From: Erythrobacter sp. CCH5-A1
Lineage (GTDB): Bacteria > Pseudomonadota > Alphaproteobacteria > Sphingomonadales > Sphingomonadaceae
Direction of reading: 5' to 3'
Assembly (NCBI RefSeq): GCF_001557115.1
Contig: NZ_LSKQ01000081.1
Location: 1 to 13,314, forward strand
Length of the DNA: 13,314 bases
A model generated the notes under the pieces. It ran no database searches. It had not been told where the DNA came from and saw nothing but the letters and a program-made list of their open reading frames with translations. Positions 7,818 to 13,314 of the stretch are shown piece by piece (position 1 is the stretch's first letter; every line of letters begins with the position of its first letter). The translations under genes and the position numbers were made by a program.

Positions 7818-8980
7818 GCGGGCCCGCCATAGCGGCACAACAGCGTCTCGACCATTACAGGAGACCCCGCTTCGGCGAGCCAGCCGCGCAGTTGGTCAGC
7901 CTGCCCGCCCGCGATCTCGGCGGCGATCACGATGCGGTCGGGACGGTGGGCGAGGAGGTTGTAGACATGGCACGTCGCCCCGGAGCCGTATGCGTCGCCA
8001 AGGGAAGTGACGCTCGCCATCGCATGGCCGAGCATGGCGGGGGTGCGAGTGATCGACTGGATCGCAGGAGCCGCCCCCTGTGCGGCGATCTCCTCGGCAA
8101 CGCGCAGGGCTTCGTAGGCGTGTTCGCCGTCGCCGAGCACCAGCACCCGCTCGCCGGGGCGGGCCACGATGCGCGCGCGGGTGGCGGCTTCGGGTTCCAG
8201 CAAGCCGGTGCGGCTGCGCATGCCGGTCGCGGGCGCAGTGCCATGGCGGTTGGCGGTGGCGGCGAGGCTGGCGGCGGCCTGTCCGGCTCCGGGGGTCCAG
8301 TGGAGCGTCCCCGCGATGAGCGAATGCGCCGAGGCGGGGCGCGGCATCCGGGGGAGGAAGGCGCCCGCGCTCCAGTCGGTGAGGCTGGCGACCGCGATAT
8401 GCTCGATCTGCGGCAGGGCGGCGACGAGCGCCTCGGCGGCCTCCACGAAGGTCGCGCCCGTGCTGCATTCGTCGTCGATGATGACGAGGCTGCGCACCTG
8501 GGGGAGCAGCGCCTCGATCTCGCCCGCCACCTGCACCATGTGGCTGGCGGCGTGGCTGTGGCCTTCCTCGAAGCGGCAAAGGACCCGCACATGCGCGACG
8601 GTCTGGCGGCTCGACTGGACATAGGCGCTGAGGCTGCCGGGATGCCGCGCGCGCCACGCCGCCCAGACGCTCTGGGCGAGGCCCGTGGCGGTCTCGGCCA
8701 TGCCGCAGAACAGGACGGGCCCCGGCAGGGCGGGGAGTTTCGCCGCGAGCGCATCGGCGGCGGCGCGCAAGGCTTGCGGAGGCGTCGGCAGATGGCGGCC
8801 GAGCACCTTCGAGACGATCAGGAAGCCCCGCTTCGGGTTCGCCCGCGCGGCGAAATCGCACAGCGCGGCAACGCGTGCAGGCTCGACGCCTTCGAGCACC
8901 AGCGTCCCAGTCGGCAGGTCGACCGTCACCCTGTGCTGCGGCGCCTCGGGCGCCCGCGTGCGGTCAGGTTGTATCGACAT
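7814..8980 (-). CDS. Phosphoribosyltransferase with C-terminal TRSP domain (Ter cluster)
   Basis: A 388-residue two-domain protein. The N-terminal PRTase part carries NPKRGFLIVSKVLGRHLP, a signature of the Ter-type PRTase_2 family, a GHSHAASH segment, and a canonical PRPP loop VIIDDECSTGATF (Asp169, Asp170, Ser173-Thr177). The C-terminal part is the TRSP domain, with VLVLGDGEHAYEA and IQSITRTPAML; the name-giving T-R-S-P reads T-R-T-P here (311-314). It probably attaches a ribose phosphate to an unidentified base or acceptor, providing the substrate for the HAD and StiP enzymes. It is the first gene of a four-gene block in which every junction is a 4-bp overlap. The ATG at 8980 has only a weak ribosome site, and 127 non-coding bases lie upstream. 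Confidence 0.88.
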   Translation of the reverse strand: MSIQPDRTRAPEAPQHRVTVDLPTGTLVLEGVEPARVAALCDFAARANPKRGFLIVSKVLGRHLPTPPQALRAAADALAAKLPALPGPVLFCGMAETATGLAQSVWAAWRARHPGSLSAYVQSSRQTVAHVRVLCRFEEGHSHAASHMVQVAGEIEALLPQVRSLVIIDDECSTGATFVEAAEALVAALPQIEHIAVASLTDWSAGAFLPRMPRPASAHSLIAGTLHWTPGAGQAAASLAATANRHGTAPATGMRSRTGLLEPEAATRARIVARPGERVLVLGDGEHAYEALRVAEEIAAQGAAPAIQSITRTPAMLGHAMASVTSLGDAYGSGATCHVYNLLAHRPDRIVIAAEIAGGQADQLRGWLAEAGSPVMVETLLCRYGGPA

Positions 8981-9107
8981 TCAGATGATGAGGTGCCGAA
9001 AATGGTGCGCTTTCAGAACCCGGAGCGCAGCGGCCTTATGGGCCGTGAGCACCGGAAGTCTGGAAGCGGGCCATTTGCAGGCCCTCAGCGCTGAATGCCG
9101 ATGCAAC
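8981..9107. other. 127-bp gap splitting the Ter cluster, with small hairpins
   Basis: This is the longest gap inside the cluster, between the TerD-like/protease gene and the enzyme block. It holds a 10-bp perfect palindrome TCAGCGCTGA (9085-9094) and two 5-bp-stem hairpins: GGGCC/GGCCC (9068-9072 with 9080-9084) and CGGCC/GGCCG (9031-9035 with 9041-9045). None is followed by a T-run, so a strong terminator is not supported. It may hold an internal promoter, partial attenuation or a processing site for the downstream enzyme genes. I could not pick a credible -35/-10 pair on the minus strand. A dispersed intergenic repeat is another explanation. Confidence 0.35.
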
Positions 9108-10265
9108 CTAGGCATGGATGATGATGCTGACCACTGCACTGCGCGCCCGGGCGACGACATTGCGACGCAGATTGTCGGTCGAGATCGCCAGCGGAGGCAG
9201 CTCGGCCCCGGCGGCGGCGGCCATTTCGTAGACCAGCGCGGCGCGGATGCCGAAATTGACGTTCTCCGAGATCGACCCGCGATTGCGCATGTTGTCATGC
9301 GCGAGGCTGGCCGAGGTGATGCCCACCAGATTGCCGAACTCGTCGATGATCGCCCCGCCCGAGGAGCCCGAACCGATGGGGGCCGAGAACTGGAAGCGCG
9401 CGACATCGCCCCCGCCCCCCGTGAGCCCCGAGACATTGCCGGTCGTCACCTTGAGGTCGGCGCCCAGCACGTCGATCAGAGGGAAGCCCGCGGCCATGAT
9501 GTCCTCGCCCAGGAACAACGGCGAGCCGATCCGTAGCGGCAGCGGCGCGCCGTGGGTGCGGCAGCGCAGCAGCGCGAGATCGTGCCCGACATCGACCGCG
9601 ATCACCGTGCCCGCATCGCGCGCCGGGCCGACTTCGAACTTCTGCCCGTCCTCGACCACGTGGGCGTTGGTGACGATCAGGTCGGGCGCGATCAGCACCC
9701 CGCTGCCCGAACCGATCAGCTGGCCCGGCATAGGCTTGGGCCGCCCCTGCCCCTCGCTGAACCCACGCCCGTCGGGGTGGGGAATCGGGCCATTGCCCGG
9801 GAGCGGCACGCCCGGGGAATTGCGATAGGGCACCTCGATCCCGCCCATGTTGCGCGCGCGCACATAGGCGTCGATCCCGAAGGTGAAGCCCTCGCTCGAG
9901 AGCTTCATCCGGCGCTCGCCGTTCTTGGTGTAGACCTCGGCAAGGATCACCGCGGCGAGCTGTTCGGTCGGCTGCGGCATCTGCCAGACCGTGCCGTCGA
10001 CCTCGAATTCGATCGGAAAGGCGTGGTTGGTGAAGCCGCCGTGGCGGTCGTCCATGACATAGGCGACGATCTCGAAATCGCCTTCGAGCTCGGCCATGCC
10101 CTGCATGAACCACTGCGCCTGATCGATCCGGTCGAAGGCGAGCACGCGCCCGCCCGAGCCCATCGCCGCGACCGCGATGCGCGCGGCCTCGCTTCCGCGC
10201 AGATGGATGCGGCAGTCGGCCTTGGGGCTGATCTTGACGCGCTGTCCGGGCTGGGCGGGCTGCAT
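9108..10265 (-). CDS. Divergent TerD-like domain fused to a trypsin-type serine protease
   Basis: 385 residues in two parts. The N-terminal part (about 1-145) is a degenerate TerD-like domain: its end, PTEQLAAVILAEVYTKNGERRMKLSSEGFTFGIDA read in pieces, matches the helix-strand close of TerD proteins, but the calcium-binding DLDASAF and GDNRTGEG motifs are missing. A Gly/Pro-rich linker (about 150-175) leads to a chymotrypsin-fold protease with the full triad: His202 (TNAHVVEDG), Asp229 (GHDLALL) and Ser302 (GSGSSGGAI). No signal peptide, membrane segment or PDZ domain is seen, so a cytoplasmic site is likely. It may cleave a partner or regulator when the TerD part receives a stress signal (inference). 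The ATG at 10265 is chosen because the longer frame to 10331 overlaps the terD stop; the gap to that gene is 25 bases. Confidence 0.88.
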   Translation of the reverse strand: MQPAQPGQRVKISPKADCRIHLRGSEAARIAVAAMGSGGRVLAFDRIDQAQWFMQGMAELEGDFEIVAYVMDDRHGGFTNHAFPIEFEVDGTVWQMPQPTEQLAAVILAEVYTKNGERRMKLSSEGFTFGIDAYVRARNMGGIEVPYRNSPGVPLPGNGPIPHPDGRGFSEGQGRPKPMPGQLIGSGSGVLIAPDLIVTNAHVVEDGQKFEVGPARDAGTVIAVDVGHDLALLRCRTHGAPLPLRIGSPLFLGEDIMAAGFPLIDVLGADLKVTTGNVSGLTGGGGDVARFQFSAPIGSGSSGGAIIDEFGNLVGITSASLAHDNMRNRGSISENVNFGIRAALVYEMAAAAGAELPPLAISTDNLRRNVVARARSAVVSIIIHA

Positions 10266-10290
10266 GATGGTGGTGCGACCTGTGGCCGGA

Positions 10291-10872
10291 TCAGCCGATA
10301 TTGACGCCCATCGCGCCCGCCAGCCCCGCAAGGCCGCTGCGCCAGCCTTCGCCGATCGCCTTGACCTTGATGTCGCCAGCCGGGCCGCGATAGAGTTCGA
10401 CGAAGATCATCGCGACATTCATCGAGGCGTCTTCGGAGAGGTCGTAGCGCGCCAGTTCCTTGCCGTCGGCCTGGTTGACCACGCGCGCGAAGGCGTTGGA
10501 GACCGAGCCGAAGTTCTGGCCGTTGATCTCGCCCTCGTGGATGGTGACCGCGATCACCACCTTCTTGGCCGCCGGGGTGAGCTTGGCGAAATCGATCAGG
10601 ATCGTCTCGTCATCGCCCGCGCCCTCGCCGGTGCGGTTGTCGCCGCTGTAGACCACCGCGCCATCGGGCGAGGTCTTGTTGTTGTAGAACACGAAATTCG
10701 CGTCGGAGAGAACCTTGTCGTTCTCCCCCAGCACGAAGGCCGAGGCGTCGAGATCGAAGGCCGCGCCATCGGTCTTGCGCACGTCCCAGCCGAGCCCGAC
10801 AATCACTGCATTGAGGCCCGGGGCCTCTTTCGAGAGCGACACATTGCCGCCCTTGCTGAGCGAAACCGCCAT
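10291..10872 (-). CDS. TerD family stress protein, second tandem copy
   Basis: 193 residues, full-length TerD domain. It keeps the calcium-site features FDLDASAF (39-46) and [13 protein letters not shown] (77-89), with NAFARVVN and RYDLSEDAS (142-150). TerD domains bind Ca2+ tightly and are needed for tellurite, phage or colicin resistance in plasmid Ter systems. The C-terminal part differs from its neighbour: the usual [17 protein letters not shown] region here reads [19 protein letters not shown], so the two copies are probably not interchangeable. The ATG at 10872 has AGGGA about 12 bases upstream; a longer frame to 10917 would begin in the hairpin region and is unlikely. It lies 72 bases after the first terD copy. 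Confidence 0.95.
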   Translation of the reverse strand: MAVSLSKGGNVSLSKEAPGLNAVIVGLGWDVRKTDGAAFDLDASAFVLGENDKVLSDANFVFYNNKTSPDGAVVYSGDNRTGEGAGDDETILIDFAKLTPAAKKVVIAVTIHEGEINGQNFGSVSNAFARVVNQADGKELARYDLSEDASMNVAMIFVELYRGPAGDIKVKAIGEGWRSGLAGLAGAMGVNIG

Positions 10873-10900
10873 CTTTTTCGTATTCCCTGCTTGCGGAAGC

Positions 10901-10931
10901 GCGCGGCCGGCGAGCACGCCCCCGGCCGCGC
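10901..10931 (-). other. Strong GC hairpin between the two terD genes
   Basis: A perfect 10-bp stem (10901-10910 GCGCGGCCGG with 10922-10931 CCGGCCGCGC) and an 11-base loop sit between the stop of the first terD and the ribosome site of the second. There is no T-run after it on the minus strand. It may stabilise or process the mRNA so that the upstream TerD and DUF475 genes are expressed at a different level from the rest, or act as a weak terminator. Confidence 0.5.
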
Positions 10932-10944
10932 CCCTCCCCGATTG

Positions 10945-11520
10945 TCAGATGTTGACGCCGTAGTGGCCGGCGAGCGGGCCGAGGCCGCCCTTGAAGCCCT
11001 GGCCGACCGCGCGGAACTTCCATTCGGCGCCGTGGCGATAGACTTCGCCGAGGATCATCGCGGTCTCGACCGAGGCGTCTTCCGACAGGTCGTAGCGCAC
11101 GACTTCGTTGTTGTTGCTGGCATCGACGAGGCGGATGAAAGCGTTCGAGACCTGGCCGAAGGTCTGGCCCTTGGTGTCGCCTTCGTGGATGGTCACGACC
11201 ACCGCGACCTTGTCGACATCGGCGGGGAGCCTGGAGAGCGTGATCTCGATCTGCTCGTCGTCGCCGTCACCCTCGCCGGTGCGGTTGTCGCCCTGGTGGA
11301 CGACCGCGCCATCGGCGACCTTCATGTTGTTGTAGAAGCAGAAGTCCATGTCGGAGCGGACCTTGCCGTTCGCGCCGCACACGAAGGCCGAAGCGTCGAG
11401 GTCGAAATCCTGCCCATCGGTCGCACGCACGTCCCAGCCCATGCCGACCATGATGCGGTCAAGCCCGGGCGCTTCCTTGGACAGGCTGAGATTACCACCC
11501 TTCGACAGTGAGATAGCCAT
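10945..11520 (-). CDS. terD: TerD family stress protein, first tandem copy
   Basis: 191 residues, a textbook Ter[21 protein letters not shown] start, GWD then DFDLDASAF (38-46), [13 protein letters not shown] (77-89), [18 protein letters not shown] (142-150) and the [11 protein letters not shown] close. The acidic clusters form the calcium sites known for this family. The protein is cytoplasmic and is thought to associate with TerC-type membrane proteins at the inner membrane; the adjacent upstream DUF475 gene would supply that partner. The start is well supported: AAAGGAGA at 11534-11527 lies 6 bases before the ATG, the best ribosome site in the window, suggesting this is the most strongly translated Ter protein here. 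The 56-base gap after the DUF475 gene fits an operon. Confidence 0.97.
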   Translation of the reverse strand: MAISLSKGGNLSLSKEAPGLDRIMVGMGWDVRATDGQDFDLDASAFVCGANGKVRSDMDFCFYNNMKVADGAVVHQGDNRTGEGDGDDEQIEITLSRLPADVDKVAVVVTIHEGDTKGQTFGQVSNAFIRLVDASNNNEVVRYDLSEDASVETAMILGEVYRHGAEWKFRAVGQGFKGGLGPLAGHYGVNI

Positions 11521-11544
11521 AAATCGTCTCCTTTACCCAAGTCT

Positions 11545-11564
11545 GGCGGCGCGAGGTGGCCGCC
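11545..11564 (-). other. Small hairpin between the DUF475 gene and terD
   Basis: A 6-bp perfect stem (11545-11550 GGCGGC with 11559-11564 GCCGCC) and 8-base loop lie between the DUF475 stop and the strong terD ribosome site. No T-run follows. It could modestly affect read-through or mRNA ends, but it may be chance in GC-rich DNA. Confidence 0.25.
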
Positions 11565-11576
11565 GGTGTTGAAAGC

Positions 11577-12629
11577 TTACGCGAGCGCATCCTCAGGCTC
11601 GCCGTCGGGGTTCGCCTTGTTCCACTGGACCGAGGACCAGAAGGCGAGCCCGATCAGCACCGCGCCGATCAGGCCGGTGATGACTTCGGAGATGTGCATG
11701 AAGGTGTTGAGGTACATGATCACCGCCAGCGCGAGGATGGCATAGAACGCCCCGTGCTCGAGGTAGCGGTACTCGCTCATCGTGCCCTTCTTGACGAGGA
11801 AGATGGTCATCGAACGCACGAACATCGCGCCGATGCCGAGGCCGATGGCGATGATGATGAGGTTATTCGTCAGTGCGAAGGCGCCGATCACCCCGTCGAA
11901 CGAGAAGCTGGCATCAAGCACTTCGAGGTAAAGGAACGCGCCGAAGCCCGCCTTGGCGACGTCACCGGTGGACGGCGTGGGGGGTTCGAGCACGTGGTTG
12001 ATCACCTCGACGCCGAGATAGGTCAGGAGACCGGCGATGGCGGCGGTGATGAAGGTCAGCGCCTCCTCGCCCGGCAGCACGGTCGAGACCGCCCAGGTGC
12101 CCGCGAGCACGAGGCCGATCGAGACCGCCTCGATATCCGCCACCTTGGCGAGCGGGCGTTCGATGGCGGCGATCCAGTCGACTTCCTTGTCGCTGTCGAA
12201 GAAGTAGTTGAGGCCGACCATCCCGAGGAAGGCCCCGCCGAAGCCCATCAGGCCGATATGCGCGCCTTCGACGATGCGCTGATATTCGCTCGGCGAATTC
12301 AGGGCGAGGTTGATCGCCTCGACGGGGCCGATCTGCGCGGCCACCATCACGATCACCAGCGGGAAGACGATCCGCATCCCGAACACCGCGATAGCGATAC
12401 CCCAGGTCAGGAAGCGCTGCTGCCAGACCGGCGACATGTCCTTGAGCACGCTCGCATTGACCGCGGCGTTGTCGAACGACAGCGAGACTTCCAGCACCGC
12501 GAGCACTGCGCAGATCCACACTATCGACAGCACGCCGTCGATCGTGCCGGTCAGCGCCCAGCCGTAATAGCCGCCGAGCGCGAGGCCGACGGCGGTGAAC
12601 AGCAGCGAGCCGCCAAAATGTTTGAACAT
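11577..12629 (-). CDS. DUF475 / TerC-like integral membrane protein
   Basis: 350 residues with about eight to nine hydrophobic segments, an inner-membrane protein of the TerC-related DUF475 family. It has the two mirrored acidic motifs of the superfamily, LEVSLSFDN (46-54) and LEVLDASFSFDG (235-246), which suggest an internal inverted repeat and a membrane-buried cation site. It also has the conserved FVRSMTIFLVKKGT loop (270-283). TerC-type proteins are implicated in metal (notably manganese) export and tellurite resistance, and they anchor TerD proteins at the membrane. In this cluster it takes the position usually held by TerC. The ATG at 12629 follows AAGGGG by 10 bases, with 44 bases after the upstream TerD-domain gene, so co-transcription is likely. 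Confidence 0.92.
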   Translation of the reverse strand: MFKHFGGSLLFTAVGLALGGYYGWALTGTIDGVLSIVWICAVLAVLEVSLSFDNAAVNASVLKDMSPVWQQRFLTWGIAIAVFGMRIVFPLVIVMVAAQIGPVEAINLALNSPSEYQRIVEGAHIGLMGFGGAFLGMVGLNYFFDSDKEVDWIAAIERPLAKVADIEAVSIGLVLAGTWAVSTVLPGEEALTFITAAIAGLLTYLGVEVINHVLEPPTPSTGDVAKAGFGAFLYLEVLDASFSFDGVIGAFALTNNLIIIAIGLGIGAMFVRSMTIFLVKKGTMSEYRYLEHGAFYAILALAVIMYLNTFMHISEVITGLIGAVLIGLAFWSSVQWNKANPDGEPEDALA

Positions 12630-12673
12630 CGAATATGATCCCCTTGGGCCGCGTGATACGGCGGTATGCTTGA

Positions 12674-13314
12674 TTAGTCCTTACTGCCGCGCTGCCATTG
12701 CAGATAGACGCCAATGTCCTCGGCAAACGGCTTCTGGCTCTGGTAGAAGCGCATCAGGCGGCTCATCTTCAACTCCCCGCCGACATTGTCGATCAGCGCG
12801 ATGCCGCACAGGCGCTCGCGGCTGCCCACCTCGTCCATGCGGACCTCGATCTCGGGCTGGCCCGGGATGTTGAGGCGCACGACGCCATCGGTCGAAGCCC
12901 AGTCGGGCGCACCTTCATAGATCAAAGCGAAGACGCCGATGCGGCGGATATAGTCGAAATACTGGCCGTTGACGCGGATCGTCTCGCCCGCGGCAACCGC
13001 GCCGGTGCGGTCGTCGCCCGACAGTTCGATGAAGGGCGGCTGGTGGTAGGCGCCGAAGCTCCTCCCCAGCGCCTGGATGCAGCCTGCGCCCATGCCGTCG
13101 GCGAGTTCGAAGATCACGCCGAGATCGAGGTCGAGCTGCTGCGAGCCGCCGAAGAAACCCTTCTTCTGGGTGCGCGCGGTCCAGTTGAGGTTGAGCACGA
13201 TCTCGCCAAAGGAATTGCCCTGCTTCTTGAGGCTGACCGAGGAATTGCCCTTGTCGAGGCTGATCTTTTTGAGGCTGATCGGCGCGCTCGGGGGCGGGGG
13301 CGGCGGAGGAGGCG
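12674..13314 (-). CDS. TerD-domain (TerA/TerF-like) protein with polyproline linker, 5' end outside the window
   Basis: Partial: the reading frame stays open to the right edge, so the true start lies beyond 13314 and the visible 212 or so residues are the C-terminal part. From the edge it reads a run of at least eight prolines, then SAPISLKKISLDKGNSSVSL and a TerD-type domain: VLNLNWTAR, LDLDLGVIFEL, GDDRTG, then GQYFDYIRRIGVFALIYEGA, FYQSQKPFAEDIGVYLQW and a GSKD end. The DLDASAF calcium motif is replaced by DLDLGVIFE, as in the TerA/TerF branch rather than in TerD/TerE. A valine (GTG) at 13198 could be mistaken for a start, but it falls inside the TerD domain. The missing N-terminal part could be a second TerD domain or a vWA domain; this cannot be told from the window. 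It is the most upstream Ter gene seen. Confidence 0.88.
   Translation of the reverse strand, partial: PPPPPPPPSAPISLKKISLDKGNSSVSLKKQGNSFGEIVLNLNWTARTQKKGFFGGSQQLDLDLGVIFELADGMGAGCIQALGRSFGAYHQPPFIELSGDDRTGAVAAGETIRVNGQYFDYIRRIGVFALIYEGAPDWASTDGVVRLNIPGQPEIEVRMDEVGSRERLCGIALIDNVGGELKMSRLMRFYQSQKPFAEDIGVYLQWQRGSKD

Noticed and set aside
8981..9436. A 151-codon minus-strand frame ending next to the PRTase start
   Set aside because: It overlaps the protease coding region out of frame and translates to Ser/Arg/Pro-rich sequence without family features.
10177..11511. A 444-codon plus-strand frame opposite the two terD genes
   Set aside because: Repetitive Arg/Asp/His-rich translation that mirrors the terD coding sequences; its apparent internal repeat is only the reflection of the tandem terD copies.
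11556..12638. A 360-codon plus-strand frame opposite the DUF475 gene
   Set aside because: His/Asp/Arg-rich antisense translation of a hydrophobic membrane protein gene, with no recognisable domain.
12674..13198. Treating GTG at 13198 as the start of the edge TerD-domain gene
   Set aside because: The same frame continues to the edge and encodes the conserved first strands of the TerD domain and a proline linker, so the start is further upstream.
13290..13314. Possible simple-sequence repeat at the right end
   Set aside because: The GC-rich run is in frame and encodes the polyproline linker, so it is coding sequence rather than a non-coding repeat.

Overview
The window is GC-rich, and its gene families and codon use point to an alphaproteobacterium, most likely Sphingomonadales/Erythrobacteraceae. 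The family-level taxonomy is inference. Almost every base is coding, nearly all on the minus strand, and no IS element, tRNA, rRNA or CRISPR is visible. The long open frames on the opposite strand are GC-rich shadows.

Right and centre (13314 down to 3603, all minus strand): an eleven-gene chromosomal tellurite-resistance/chemical-stress (Ter) cluster. In transcription order it holds: a TerD-domain protein with a polyproline linker, cut by the right edge; a DUF475/TerC-like membrane protein; two classic TerD proteins; a divergent TerD-like domain fused to a trypsin-type serine protease; then, after a 127-bp gap with small hairpins, a phosphoribosyltransferase with TRSP domain, a HAD phosphatase, a StiP-type phosphoribosyltransferase with PELOTA-like domain, and a CitE-like HpcH/HpaI lyase. 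The last three junctions are all 4-bp ATGA overlaps. The cluster ends with a short TelA protein and a small uncharacterised helical protein. In published comparative genomics of Ter systems, the TerD/TerC half is thought to sense metal or stress at the membrane, and the enzyme block is predicted to make a nucleoside-like metabolite. The ATP-grasp enzyme that often goes with this block is absent from the visible part of the cluster.

Left side (1-3606): an unrelated metabolic pair. A YciI-family gene on the plus strand converges on the Ter cluster and shares one CTAG as the stop for both strands. Divergent from it is a 1040-residue bifunctional PutA (proline dehydrogenase / glutamate semialdehyde dehydrogenase) without the ribbon-helix-helix repressor domain. 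A 151-bp region between them contains a 13-bp near-perfect inverted repeat.

The strongest candidate for something not well described is the TerD-like/trypsin fusion with an intact His-Asp-Ser triad inside the Ter operon. Next are the small TelA partner and the proline-linked TerD protein at the edge.
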